Shown here piece by piece: positions 22,159 through 33,981 of a stretch of 64,000 nucleotides of DNA (the stretch's first letter is position 1; the number at the start of each line of letters is the position of its first letter). The stretch is from assembly GCF_004379255.2 (NCBI RefSeq), contig NC_056038.1, positions 13,740,729 through 13,804,728 on the forward strand, read 5' to 3'. Origin of the DNA: Salvia splendens (Eukaryota; Streptophyta; Magnoliopsida; Lamiales; Lamiaceae). The position numbers and the translations under genes are program-made. Under the pieces are notes generated by a model, which did no database searches, had not been told where the DNA came from, and was given only the letters and a program-made list of their open reading frames with translations.

Positions 22159-22213
22159 CCACTGCATCCAGTCCCTCGGGGACGAGTTCATATGCAGTGG
22201 GGAGGGGGGACGG
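22159..22213 (+). repeat. Two-tier hairpin followed by a G-rich tract (element B)
   Basis: Outer stem CCACTGCAT (22159-22167) with ATGCAGTGG (22192-22200); inner stem GTCCC-TCG-GGGAC. Then GGGAGGGGGGAC. Elements A and C have equivalents. Confidence 0.8.
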
Positions 22214-23514
22214 GTTAGTTACAATAAAATCATACATGCTAAAATTTTTTCTCAAAAATAACAAATTTCCACTGCATCCAGCCCCCACTGAAGACTTGAT
22301 TACTTTTTGGGAGAGTTAGAAAAATGATTCAGTATGCTCACATGTAAAACTTGATTGCAAAAACTTGATCAATTTGAATGACGCAAGTATGATGGAAACG
22401 CTCAATTTCTAAACCAACTGTGAAACCTCTCTATATGTGAGTTATAAGCCAAAAGTAGAACACTTTCTACTATTTTTACAAAAGAAAAAAATTACGAGAG
22501 GCTGACTTTTAAGATTGAGATGAAAATTGCACAAGTAGTAATGACTAAAGGCATTAGGACTTAACCATTTGAGTCGTGTTCTTCTTTCGTTCCACAAACC
22601 CGCCTCATTAGTCAAGGCACCCCCTAGTAGCCAATTCGAGCCCGTACACTCTTTCCCTTTCTTTGAAGCCTTAAAACCAAATTCAAAGTTTCATATCACA
22701 TGAGGAAAGATGGTCAAAGAAATGAAGTTGGTCAAGGGAAACAAAAGGGGGATAGCAATAAGAATGGTCGGAATAAAGGGTAGCCGGGTTGATCAAGTTA
22801 GACAATCAGGTTGATCATATGAAAAGAATAAAAAAAAAGAGAAAGTGCAAGAAATAGTTGTAACCTGACCCAGTAAATCAAAAGTAAAAATAATAATAAG
22901 CAGAAGGTTATAAGGCTAAAGGTCGAAATCTGACCAAGAGGGAGCACCAAGAAATAAATATCCAAATTCTAATCCAGCTAGTTTAGTCAAATCTTTGGCC
23001 TTTCGACTCATGTGATTTTTCTTTAAAAATTTTATATTTAAACTTAGAAAACCTAGGACCCTAACCTAACACGTTACTACCCTTGAGCCCCGTTACAACC
23101 CAAAACAAAGACCTTAAGGAACTATCTTGTGTAGTCCGATTCAAAGTATTAAATTTGTGGCAACACCGAGTGAACAGTCCTAACATCTCTGGTGAGAAAG
23201 GAGTGACTGAGTGAATCCAATAGTGGTTTTTAAATTGAGCAATCTTGATAAGCTGACACCTTGATCAAGCAAAGGCGAAAGAGAAGGAACACAAGCTACT
23301 GACAAATGGATTGACCTCGACCTCGGGTATGATTGTTGGAAAATTATTCGGTCTAATGCATACATGTGAATACGTGTTTTTATCTTAAAGTTTTGTTTTT
23401 CTTTTCGTTTTCCTTTACTAGTGAAATAAGTAAACCATGCCTGAAATCTGCCTTATCTTTTTCTTTTATTTTTCTTTATACTTAAGGACAAGTATGTTTT
23501 AAGTGTGAGCAGTT
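22214..23514 (+). other. 3' untranslated region and polypurine-like tract of element B
   Basis: About 1.3 kb without coding potential and similar to 31,200-32,509 of element A. It ends TTTTAAGTGTGAGCAGTT directly at the LTR, the expected place for the polypurine tract, here purine-poor. Confidence 0.55.
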
Positions 23515-24657
23515 TGATAAGGCATTTCGTGCATCGGTTCAAGGGTGCAATACATGCTACTTGATCGATTTTTCACGCAAAACAAGTGTTAAATGTGCAA
23601 AAATACCACTTAACCAATGCAGCAAGGCCGAACTGATCAAGCAAGTACAAAAGGCGATAAAAGGCCAAGAATCGGGGGAGTTGATCAAGGGGGAGCGATC
23701 AAGCAGTTAGGTGGGGACCGCTGGCTTCTAGAAGAAGAACACGTGAGGAAATGAGCTGGATATAGCGCACCATTCTGTTATCAAGGACGACGTTCTAGAA
23801 GGGGACACGTGCTGAAATAGGAGATGCAAGGACGGAGCTGAGTCACGAATCTGTTACCAAAAAGCGTCGTCATTCTAGAAGAACAGCACGTAGCAATCAA
23901 TGAGTCGCTCACTCTCAGAATGAGCGAATATTCCTTGTCAAGATCGTTATCCAGCTGGCGGCCGGATAGAGCTTATAAATAGAGGGTGTGCCACCACAAG
24001 AAGGCATCTGAGACTTTACTTTCCGTCTAGTTTAGTTTAGCTTAGTTATTTAGCGTAGTTCAGCTCTCTAGCTTAGTTTAGTTCAGTTCTCTAGCTTAGT
24101 TAGATAGCTTAGTTTAAAGGGCACCGAAAGGGAGCGCTGCAGAATACTCATTTCTGTTAGCGTTATCTTAAGTTTCCCGCTGAGATTTTTCTCAATTTTT
24201 ACCGCTTTCTTAGATTCCAAAGTGTTAGCTTAGTTTAATCAAAGTTATTTTCGCTTTTAATCCGCGCATTTACTTTTCTGTTATTACCTGCAATTCACTT
24301 GCTCCAGTAGTTAAATTTCCATTAATCAAGCTAGCTAGTTTAATTCTGTCTAGATTAAAACCAGTAGTTAAAAACTCCCAAGTTAAAGCGTGGCAGCAGC
24401 CAACCCCCCTGTTCACTACTCACACACTCGACACACCAACTTCTCTGTGGGATCGACTCCGAACTTGCCGCTTTACTGTTAAAGTTGTGCAAAATTGGGA
24501 GTTATAAATTACTTTGGCAAGGCGGAAAGGGCGAGAGCTAGAATGCATTGATTAAGTGGCAACGACATTTGCTAACTGATCCAATCGGTTCGGTTATCAT
24601 TCCATATAACTTGATCCACATTCTATTCTGTTTTCGAACTCTTTCCAAGTCCTTCCA
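23515..24657 (+). repeat. 3' LTR of element B
   Basis: TGATAAGGC...CCTTCCA; TATAAATA at 23974-23981. About 30 bp are deleted near 24,235 relative to the 5' LTR. Confidence 0.88.
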
Positions 24658-24706
24658 TATATATAATTTTGTTTCCTTCTTTTCTCATTTGTTTTTTCTT
24701 CTGTTG

Positions 24707-26437
24707 ATGAGAAGATACCAAAGCGGTGGACATTGGAATCATTCCTTTTTATACAGAGAAACTAACGCGCGTTGGAGAGTCCAAGAAGCTGGCGTAGTTA
24801 CCACTCGTTACAGAGCCGCACTAGCAGCAGCAGTAGGCGCTAATCAACTGACTAGCGAAGAAGAAGAAGAGCAGAACGCCCAACCACCATTTGAACAAGC
24901 AGAAGCAGAGATGGCCCTCATCGCCGACGACTCAAGAATTGTCTCTCTGCACGCTCATGACGAGAAGGAGCCCACACACGCCATCGCCGTTATTCCTGGG
25001 ATGCGGACTATCGCGATCAAGTCAGGAGTACTGGTCGTTTTGTCCCATTTTTACGGCCTTTCAAAAGAATGCCCGTACGCCTTCCTGGAGGAATTTTGCC
25101 GATACTGTGATATCCAGCCTGTACAGGCTGGATCTACATCTAAAGATTATAGGCTGAAGGCCATCCCCTTTGTTTTGAAATGCTGGAGTATGGCTGTCGA
25201 GACTACTAGAAGGGTCCATCAAAACATGGGCCGAGTTCCGAATGATATTCCTTGATCGCTTGTTTCCAACGTCAAAGACGAGTGCCCTCAAGCGGGAGAT
25301 TACAGAAGCCAGACAGGAGTACGATGAGCCCCTCGGCCAGTATTGGGATAGATTCCAAGGGCTGTTTCAAGCATGCCCCAACCACAAGCTGGGGGAGTGG
25401 GAGATCTATTCGATCTTCTACGGTGGACTGACAGTCGATAGCAAGAATGATCTAAACCTCGCAGCCCAAGGGATTTCTCAAAGACCCCATTCAGCCAAGC
25501 CATAAACATCCTGGAAAGGCTTATCGAGGCTAAGCGCTCGTACGAGACATCCCGTGGCCAGTACAGAAGGGGTGCGGTGCACGCAGCCGAGGCGCGCAAT
25601 GACGAAAAGCTGGAAGCTCGATTTGAGCAGATGGAGAAGAAGCTGCTTGAGGCAGTAGAGAAAGCCAGACCGCCTACACCACCTGCACCGAAAGAGACGC
25701 AGTATGCACCGCCACCCCCGCCAGAAGAGCATCACTATTATTATTGCGAGTTTTCCCCTGAGGCGGAGCCGCAAGCCCAAGTGAATGCCGTCGGCCACTG
25801 GAGTGCGAATGGCAACTAGATCTACGGTAAACAGAGAGACGCTCCATGGAGAGACCACCCTAACTTCAGATGGACTGATTAGAATCAAAACCAACCACCG
25901 CAACCAGCGCAACAGTACTTACAATTCACCGAAGGACAGTGCAATTGGCTCGCACGCATTCAGGAAAGACCACAAGATGGAGGCAACAGGATACAAGGCG
26001 GTCAAGGGAGCTGGTCCGCATGGCAACAGGGAAACTGGTCAAGTGGAGGGAAACCTAACTGGTCAAGCCGACAACAGGAATGAAATTGGGGGTACCAACA
26101 CCAAGGCCCTTAGTCAAGCAGCTAGGGAAGACAGCCAAATAATCAAGTGGTAAATTATGTCCCGCCGCACCCGAGAGGAAACCCACAGTACTTCCAAGGG
26201 AGCCAACAGAATCATTTCCCCCCAGAACCAGCCAAAGCAGTATGGACCTTCCAGCTACCATCGACAAGGCTATGGAGGAGGTCGTTTTAATCAGAGGTAT
26301 AACAAATAACAAAATGAAGGTCCAGGAGATATGATGATCCCACATCAGCCCCATGATGCAATGCGAGAAATACAAGAAGCCAGAGAGAACAGAGGGCTGC
26401 ACTAGATATGCTTACAAAGCAGCTATCTTAGGTCTCC
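24707..26437 (+). pseudogene. gag: gag of element A, broken by frameshifts
   Basis: Starts at ATG 24707 (MRRYQSGGHWNHSF). The capsid-like domain is VLSHFYGLSKECPYAFLEEF and LKAIPFVLK, then a frameshift near 25,180, then MIFLDRLFPTSKTSALKRE, QYWDRFQGLFQACPNHKLG and LTVDSKNDLNLAAQG, a further shift near 25,480, and the coiled-coil part ending NGN plus a TAG near 25,817. The Gln/Gly-rich tail (25,900-26,400) is in fragments. The N-terminal part is longer than in element B and has an EEEEEQ stretch. It is clearly homologous to gag of element B. Confidence 0.85.
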
Positions 26438-27979
26438 ATGTCACTGGGCGAGCTGAGGGAAAATGAAGGAAAAATTTCGGCTACAGTACAACCACCACCT
26501 GGGCGAGAGAATGTCAATGCGGTATCTCTAAAATCAGAAAAAGTTTATCAAAGCCCATCTGCGAGTTCTCCAGCACCCACAGACGGACCCAATCATGAAG
26601 AAGGCCATGAGTCCAGCGCCCTTGATCAAGCCACAAAAGAAGGAGAGTCTAGTACCCTTGAACAAGTCACTGAGAAAGGAAGGATAGTCGAAGCAGAAAA
26701 AGTGTCTGTGGTGATCCAACCTGGTGATCTTCCACCAAAGAAGACTGACCCAGGGGTGTTCACACTCCCAATTTCCATCAGAGACGTACAAATGGAGCAC
26801 GCAATGTGCGACCTTGGGGCTTCCATCAATATTATGTCGTATTCTATATACGAAAAGCTGGGAGAAACTAAGCTCGTCAAAACCGGTATGATGATACAGC
26901 TAGCAGACGAGTCTTGCATTCACCCAGAGGGAATTCTGGAAGATGAAATCGTCAAGGTCAACAAATTCAAATACACCGCCGACGTTTTTGTCATGAAGAT
27001 GACAGAGCCAGTAGCGGAGGAGTCTACCGGAGTCCTTTTGGGAAGGCCTTTCCTATCTACAACCAGCACAGTAATAGACGTCCGCCATGGGACGATGAAG
27101 CTGGATTTTAATGGAGAACAACTTACTTTCGACATTGATAAAGCTGTGAGAAAGCCACAGTACAGTGAGAGCATACTATCGGTAGATACTATCAGACCTT
27201 GGGAGCCAAAGTATCTAGAAAAAAAGCTCTTCAAAAAAATGTCCACTGATTCCATTGAAGATGAACAACTTAAGAAGGAAGCAGCTGAATGGTTCGATGC
27301 AACGATGACTGGGGAAATGGATGATCAAGCCATTGAAAGGGCAATTATGGATTTCTGTAAGCCGCCACGACCAGCTGAGATCACTCAACCGGCAAGGGTC
27401 GAGAAACCACCTGACCAGGCCAACCCATTGAGAAAAATGCTGAAGGAGAGTCCCTCACCTACAAGGCAACTATTGCCTTTACCTGTATCGCCAGTTACCC
27501 TCAAGAGCCTGTCCAACCAGACATACCAAAAACCAGTCAAACCAAATATGCAAAAACAGGGAGGACAATTGATGGAAGAACTGAGGCTGGGTCAAGAGGT
27601 GGTCAAGTGGAAAACACATGACTTGATGGAGATCAACCCGGATATGTGCATGCATCCCACCAGGTTAGAAGAAGTAGTGACACCCCACCTTGAGCGACAA
27701 CGCAGACTCGACCCCACTTTGATAAAGGAAGAGCTCATAGTGGGGCAGCTACTCTTCCAGTGTCAACTTAAACTGATACCCAGGTGGCGGAATTCAAAAT
27801 GGGCGGACCATCGTACCATCATGACAATGCACACGCAGGAGGCGAACATACTCCAAAGAGACCCCCCCAATTCGTTCTCCTTCGTGGTAAAGAGTCATCG
27901 GGTTGAGCCCTACATAGACAAGACCGAAGCAGACACAGTGGAAGAAATTCCACTAATCCTGCCTAATCTTATCCAGTGA
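26438..27979 (+). CDS. Protease plus fused RT and integrase remnants, element A (uninterrupted ORF)
   Basis: A 513-codon ORF without a break. Residues about 105-235 are a retropepsin-like domain: GVFTLPISIRDVQM, the active-site motif MCDLGASINIM, and GVLLGRPFLSTTSTVIDVRHG. Residues about 400-430 (INPDMCMHP, LEEVVTPHLERQRRLDPTL) are the N-terminal edge of a gypsy reverse transcriptase. From about residue 434 the sequence jumps to VGQLLFQCQLKLIP, WADHRTIM and FVVKSHRVEPY, the C-terminal tail of integrase. Everything between is deleted. The start is probably artificial, because gag continues in the same frame upstream (LTKQL..VSMSLGELR). The ORF may once have been translated as a gag-protease polyprotein. 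Confidence 0.75.
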   Translation: MSLGELRENEGKISATVQPPPGRENVNAVSLKSEKVYQSPSASSPAPTDGPNHEEGHESSALDQATKEGESSTLEQVTEKGRIVEAEKVSVVIQPGDLPPKKTDPGVFTLPISIRDVQMEHAMCDLGASINIMSYSIYEKLGETKLVKTGMMIQLADESCIHPEGILEDEIVKVNKFKYTADVFVMKMTEPVAEESTGVLLGRPFLSTTSTVIDVRHGTMKLDFNGEQLTFDIDKAVRKPQYSESILSVDTIRPWEPKYLEKKLFKKMSTDSIEDEQLKKEAAEWFDATMTGEMDDQAIERAIMDFCKPPRPAEITQPARVEKPPDQANPLRKMLKESPSPTRQLLPLPVSPVTLKSLSNQTYQKPVKPNMQKQGGQLMEELRLGQEVVKWKTHDLMEINPDMCMHPTRLEEVVTPHLERQRRLDPTLIKEELIVGQLLFQCQLKLIPRWRNSKWADHRTIMTMHTQEANILQRDPPNSFSFVVKSHRVEPYIDKTEADTVEEIPLILPNLIQ

Positions 27980-28576
27980 GCAGGTAAAAGGAGTGGTCGG
28001 GTACTCATGGGTAGTCTGCTTGATCAAGCAACAAATTCTTAATCTATTAAACTGATCAAGTGACATCCCAGGGGAACTCGGTCAAATCCTTGGTAGGTAG
28101 TGTAAATAGTTCTTCTTTGTTAGTTTTTAATTCTTAGAAATTAAAAGTCGGAAGTGGAGGAAAGAAACTGATCAAGTGGAATTATATGAGTTAACCAGTG
28201 GCCACAGTGATTTAAGTGATCAGGGCAGGTGATGATAGGATGCATGCAGTCAATGGAGAGGTTTCAGACGGCGGAAACTGTCGCAATGAAAGGACGCCCT
28301 GGAGAGAAGGTGGAAGCGTATCAGATAAGCTAAGCCAGCTGGCACTCTGAAAAGGCGTGCCTGTACGTAAAGAGTCACAGAAATCTGAATAGTCGCAGGG
28401 ATCTCAACCGTCAGAGATCCCAACAGTCGTAGTATCAGTATAATAGGCAGGATTCAGGACCGTATTTCACTTTCACCCAAAGCGACCACAGTGCATTCCA
28501 TTTACTCTCCCATATTGCTCCAAGTTCCGAACCCTTTGCCCAAAAAAGATCATCATCTTCTCCACTACCTGTAAGA
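27980..28576 (+). other. Spacer between pol remnant and ORF2, element A
   Basis: Non-coding; parallels 19,383-19,982 of element B, including TTGATCAAG motifs. Confidence 0.5.
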
Positions 28577-30850
28577 ATGCTGATCGAACAAATTCCAACT
28601 TCATCCTCGTCATCAGATGCCGGCACCGAGAGTAGCGACCGAGAAACCTCGTTCCAGACCCAAGTCGAAAACCCTAGCCCATCCTCTCAACCTCCACCAC
28701 AAACCAGCGCCGCCGCTCCACCTCCCGCGGTGGACGAAGAGACCCTACGGCGCCTCGATAAAATCCTTTGGAGTATACCCTCCGAGATGGACAATGCAGC
28801 CGCTTACGCCGCACTCAAAGTTAGACTCGGGATTTCCCGGTCTAAAGAGCCTGCTTCGTCTTCTAAAACAAAATCCCACCTAGCTCTCCTACATCACCTC
28901 CGCCTACATTCTCCCTTCCTAGCTCTCCTATATCACCTTCACCATCTACCGTCCAACCTTCACCTCTGTTCCCCATCCAGCCGATGCACACCGGGGAGGA
29001 CACCTCTGACAAAGAAAGATGGGGGGATGATTATGGGTAGCCGTTTGCTATTCCGTCACCAGCAAACGGTGGCACCTCCACTTCGATCCATGAGCCACAT
29101 TTGACTGGGGGCGGTGAAATCAACGACGAGGAAGTAGAGGACTTACGCCCATTGTTCGACTATAGGGAAGCTGAGAAGGAGAAGGAGCCACCACGCCGGC
29201 AGACGCGCCGTATGACAACGGACCGGCTCCTGGAGGAGGTTGGAACCCTAAAAACTTGAGGGGAGGAGGAAACGGTGGTGCAGAAACCCCGCACAGTACG
29301 GCGGCTGGTTGATGAAGAAGAGCCAGAGGAGCCAGAAAGCCCAGAGGCCGTTGAGGAGAAGGAGGCCGAGGAGGACAGCCGTCAGAGGAGAGATAGAAAT
29401 AGGAAGGGGAATGGAAGTGTTCTTCCCCCTCTAAAGAGAACCCGTCCCGCCAACAAGGGGGTCGTCATTACAGATACTTCTGAACCCGCTTCCCCACTGC
29501 CGAGAGAGAGAAATGAGGGCAGTGATACGGAGGAGGAGGAGTTGCGCTGGAACCGAACATCCAGGAGGCAACAAGAAAGGCCCGCAACATCTCCTTCCAC
29601 CATCTACTCCCCTCAGCATGTGGCTTTAACCCCAGCTGTGCTCCAACGGATGTTGGAATTTAACGATCCCAAATGGCAGGAGGAGGTTCACCAAAGGGTG
29701 ACCTCTCAGAAGAGGTTGAAGGCGGGGAAGATGCTACACCAGCCGTCCCTGGAGAGGAATGAGATGAAAGAGAGGTTTGCCGCCTACATTGCCGGCATCG
29801 GATTTGAATGGTTGCTAGAGGTCGATGATACCCCGTGCCAGAGGACCTGGCCAAGGAGTTTTTCACATCCTTCCGATTCACCGGAAGCTCAGACCTGAAC
29901 GACAGAAGTGTCTCCTTTAGGGTCTTTGGCCAGGACCAACTGACGAGCCTCAATGAATTCTCCATCTGGATGGGCCTCTACATAGAAAGCCAGGTGGCTA
30001 ATGGGGTTTGGGTTGGGCGTGATATCGGTTTCCCTCAGAAGAAACCCGAGTTCGATCAGCAGGCCGTCTGGAAGGCCATATGCAATGGGCGTGCGCCCAC
30101 CTTTAAAGCCTCTGAATCCAGAGGTCATCACATTACTGATCCTGCCCTCCGCCTAGCCCAGATCTACCTAGCCTGTAATCTCCTCGGACAAGCCAATATG
30201 CTGTCAATCATCACCATGTCCGAACTCTACTTTATGTGGAGTATGAGAGAGTAGAGGAAGGTCCATCTGGGATTCTGGTTGCCCTACTCCATTAATCAAA
30301 TTGCTACCCGCGTTGCCTGCCATCTTAACGTCTGCCACCTCCTCGGAGCCTATTTGAGGAGAAACTGGATTATGGAGTGTGTCAAAAGTCCCATCCTTGG
30401 CCCCAGTCCTGAAATATTTGACCTTGATTTCTTTGTTAGAACTCAGGTACTGGAGAAGACACAAGGAGAGGGGTTTCAATTTTATGCAGCTGGTCGACGG
30501 GAGTAACAGAGAAGCCAACCCAAAAGGAGAACGAGGCCGAAGGAGACCTCAGCAACCATTGCAGAAGGAGAAAATGAGGATACACATCGGGCGCCCACTC
30601 CGAGGATGGAGCGAGAGGAGGCTGCAAGTGCTAATGACGCATGGAAGCTCCGAGTGGAGCAGACGTTGATGCAGCTGGTGGAGAATTCAAATACTCAACT
30701 GGTCCTACTGGCCAGGTTGTTGGGCACCACCCACGACCAGACCCCCGCCAGACAACCACCACCTCCCTCTATAAGCTCTCCTCCAAACCGGCGCCCATCG
30801 TCCTCCCGGCCACCCCAGCATCCCCCAGTCAACCTCCCAGGAAGCTTTAA
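28577..30850 (+). pseudogene. ORF2 of element A (putative plant transposon protein), broken
   Basis: Starts at ATG 28577 (MLIEQIPTSSSSSDAG) with a Ser/Pro-rich region. Frameshifts fall between about 28,880 and 29,275 and near 29,830; a stop replaces a codon at 30,252. The second segment (29,275-29,830) is acidic, then basic, and contains PANKGVVITDTSEPASP, similar to NTGIAITESDQRAPP in element C. The core reads FEWLLEVDDT, FFTSFRFTGSSDLNDRSVSF, FGQDQLTSLNEFS, LACNLLGQAN, HLGFWLPY and CHLLGAYLRRNWI. The C-terminal piece is Pro-rich. It is homologous to ORF2 in elements B and C; function unknown. Confidence 0.75.
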
Positions 30851-30941
30851 GTACAACCCCCCCGATCTCTACTCATTTCAAGTTTCAAAACAATTTTATA
30901 TTTATTTGGTTTTGGTATGTATAACTGATATTCTGCTCCAC

Positions 30942-31102
30942 CTCACACTTAGCCCTGTGTTGGGTCTAAGTGTGAGAAGTTATGCATGTTCGTTTTGCTA
31001 TGTTTTGCCTACGTGTTTTGTTTGATGTTTTTCTATTTTGATAGGCATATTTGATTGTTGGCACTGTCTCACACTTAGCCCAGTGTCTGGTCTAAGTGTG
31101 AG
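30942..31102 (+). repeat. Two CTCACACTTAG...CTAAGTGTGAG stem-loops (element A)
   Basis: Stems at 30942-30952/30966-30976 and 31068-31078/31092-31102, each 11 bp and perfect, followed by AAGT. Confidence 0.85.
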
Positions 31103-31152
31103 AAGTTTTCCTTGGTATTTGTTGTGCCGATTACCTGTACCTAACCCTTTTT

Positions 31153-31206
31153 CCACTGCATCCAGTCCCTCGAGGACGAGTTCATATGCAGTGGGGGGGG
31201 GGGGTT
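31153..31206 (+). repeat. Two-tier hairpin followed by a poly-G tract (element A)
   Basis: CCACTGCAT (31153-31161) pairs with ATGCAGTGG (31186-31194); the inner GTCC/GGAC encloses CTCGA. A run of about 14 G follows. Confidence 0.8.
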
Positions 31207-32509
31207 AGTTCCAGAAAATAAAAGTCATACATGTCAAAATTTTGAAAACACAAAATATCAGTTAGTAATAAATGGGCAATATGCATGAAATCAGATAAGT
31301 GGAAGATTTGATTACTTTGGGAAGAGCTAGAGAAAGGAATCAGTATGTTTACATGTAGAAACTTGATTGCAAAAACTTGATCAGTTTGAACGACGCAAGT
31401 ATGATGGAAATGCTCAATTTTTAAACTTACTGTGAAGCCTCTCTATATGTGAGTTATAAGCCAAAGTAGAACACTTTCTACTATTTTTACAAAGGAAAAA
31501 TTTTACGAGAGGCTTAATTTTTATATTTAGATGAAAATTGCATAAGTAGTAAGGACTAAAGGCATTAGGACTTAACCAATTTGAGCATTTTCTTCTTTCG
31601 CTCCAAGAACCCGCCTCGTCAAGTAAGGCACCCCTAGTTAGCCAAGTTGAGCCCATACACTTTTACCCTTTCTTTGAAAACCGAGACCCACATCCATATA
31701 CTTTTACAAACACGTGAGGAAAAGAGGTCAACAGATGAGTCATTTCAAAGTAAGGGATAGTACGATAGAAAGTAAAAATAAAAGGGTAGTCGGGTTGAGC
31801 GAGTTAGTCAATCAGGTTGATCAAGTCAAAAACAAAATATGTTGTTATCAAGAAAAGTTTGAGAAAAAGAGGGCAGGAAAAAGTGTAACCTGACCCGATA
31901 AGTCGAAAGTTAGAAAAATAAGCCAAAAAATTCAAGAAGTCGCCACTTGAACAAGAGAGATATCTAGTGGCGAAATAAATTGTTCAAATCTTTGGTCTCT
32001 TGACTCATGTGTTTTTCTTTTTACAGTTTATATTTTTAAACTTAGAACCCCTCTAGGACCCTACCTTGATACACCACTACCCTTAAGCCATATTACACCC
32101 GAAACAAAGACCTTAAGGAACTATCTTGTGCAATCCGATTCGAGGTATTAAATTTGTGGCAATACCGATTGAACAGTCCTAACATCTCTGGTGAGAAATG
32201 AGTGACTGAGTGAATCCAACAATGGTTTTTAAATTGAGCAATCTTGACGAACTGACACCTTGATCAAGTAAAAGCGAAAAGGAAGAAACATAAGCTGCTG
32301 GCAAATGGATTGACCTCGACCTCAGGTATGATTGTTGGAAATTTATTCGATCTAATGCATCTATGTGAATATGTGTTTAGAGTCTTGTTTTCTTTTTCGT
32401 TTTCTTTTACTTTCTTGAAATGAGTAAACTATGCCTGCAATTTGCCTTATCTTTTTCTTTTCCTTTTCTTTATACTTGGGGACAAGTATGTTTTTAAGTG
32501 TGAGTAGTT
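31207..32509 (+). other. 3' untranslated region and polypurine-like tract of element A
   Basis: About 1.3 kb without genes, matching the same region of element B. It ends TTTTTAAGTGTGAGTAGTT at the LTR boundary. Confidence 0.55.
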
Positions 32510-33689
32510 TGATAAGGCTCATTTCATGCATCGGTTTAGGGGTAAAATGTACGCTACTTGATCAGCTTTATCGCGCAAAATAAGTGTTAAATGTGCAGAA
32601 ATGCCGCTTGACCAAGGCAACAAGGCCAGACTGATCAAGCAAGTACAATATGCGAAAAAAGCCTGATAGCGGGGGAAGTTGATCAAGGGGAGTAACCAAG
32701 CAGTTAAGGAGGGGACCACTAGATTTCAGAAGAAGGACACACGAGGCTATGAGCTGGATGGTGCGCAACATTCTGTTATCAAGGACAACGTTCAAGAAGG
32801 GGACACGTGCTGATATATGAGACGCAAGGACGGAGCTGAGTCACGAATCTGTTGCTGAAAAGCGTCGTCATTCTAGAAGGAAAGCACGTAGCAATCAATG
32901 AGTCGCTCACTCTCATCATGAGCGAATATTCCCTGCCAAGATCGTTATCCAGCTGGAGGTCGTGCCGAGCCTATAAATAGAGGATGCGCCACCACATGGA
33001 AAAAGATCTGATCCTTTACTTTCCTTCTTTAGTTTAGTTTAGTTTAGCTCTCTAGTTTAGTTCAGTTCTCTAGATAGCTTAGCTTAGATAAAGTAATGCT
33101 TAGTTAGAAAGGGTGATTGAACGAGCGGTGCAGAATACTTGATATCTGTCGGCGTATTCTTAAGTTTCCTGCCGAGGATCTCCTCGGTTTACTTGCTTTC
33201 GTAGTTCCGAAGTGTTAGTTTAGTTTAAATTTCACGCTGTACTGTTCTGAGTTTTAGTTTTAATCAAAGTTACTTTCGTTTTCATCATCTTGCTTACTGT
33301 TCTAAGTAGTTAAATTTCATTCTTGTCTGAAATGCACTTGACCCAGTAGTTAAATTTCCCTTGAACAAGTAGTTAGTTACTTTTCTGTCTAAGTTAAAAT
33401 CAGTAGTTAAAAACTCTCAAAGTTAAAGCGTGGCAGCAGCCAACCCCCTGTTCACTACTCACACACTTGATACACTAGCTTCTCTGTGGGATCGGCTTCG
33501 AACTTGCCGTTTTACTATTAAAGTAGTGCAAAATTGGGAGTTTATAAATTACTTTGGTAGGAAACGAGTGAGAGCGAGATTGCATTGATCAAGTGGCAAC
33601 GACATTTGCTAACTGATCCAACCGGTTCGGTTATCTTCCATATAACTTGATCCATACTCTATTATCGCGCCCCTCTCGAAGCCCTTCCA
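32510..33689 (+). repeat. 3' LTR of element A
   Basis: TGATAAGGCTC...CCCTTCCA; TATAAATA at 32972-32979. It is followed by ATATA, the same five bases as before the 5' LTR. Confidence 0.88.
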
Positions 33690-33694
33690 ATATA

Positions 33695-33981
33695 CTCCAT
33701 CCGTCCCACAATAGGAGTCACTCTTATTGTGGGCACGAGTTTTAAGAAATATAAAGAATAGTGAATTGAAAAAATTAATGGAATACGAGACTCACTTTTT
33801 TATATTGGTTTATAATAAAATGTGAGTGAAGTGAGTTTGTGGAATGTGAAACTACTTACCATTTATGGTACAAATGAAGTGTGACTCTTATCATGGGACA
33901 GACCAAAATGGCAAAGTGTGACTCTTATTGTGGGACGAACCAAAATGACAAAGTGTATCTCTTATTGTGGGACGGGGAGAG
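33695..33981. mobile_element. Stowaway-type MITE
   Basis: Ends CTCCATCCGTCCCACAATA and TATTGTGGGACGGGGAGAG are inverted repeats flanked by TA. The left TA is part of the ATATA duplication of element A, so the LTR element went in right at the MITE edge. Confidence 0.85.

Larger units (their letters stand above)
14854..24657 (+). mobile_element. Element B: Athila-like LTR retrotransposon nested in element A
   Basis: LTRs 14854-16029 and 23515-24657. The flanks are TGTAT (14849-14853) and TATAT (24658-24662), a 5-bp duplication with one change. Joining the flanks recreates the leader sequence GGTGTATATAATTTTG that B itself carries at 16,088, which proves a clean insertion 43 bp after A's primer-binding site. 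It encodes gag, protease and ORF2, all decayed, with RT/RNase H/integrase deleted. Confidence 0.88.
13649..33689 (+). mobile_element. Element A: Athila-like LTR retrotransposon, host of element B
   Basis: It is flanked by a perfect 5-bp target-site duplication ATATA (13644-13648 and 33690-33694). The LTRs are 13649-14789 and 32510-33689. The primer-binding site at 14793 matches tRNA-Asp. The internal region is interrupted at 14,853/24,658 by element B and resumes with gag, protease, remnants of RT and integrase, and ORF2. It lacks a usable polymerase, so it depended on another element for mobility. Confidence 0.88.
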
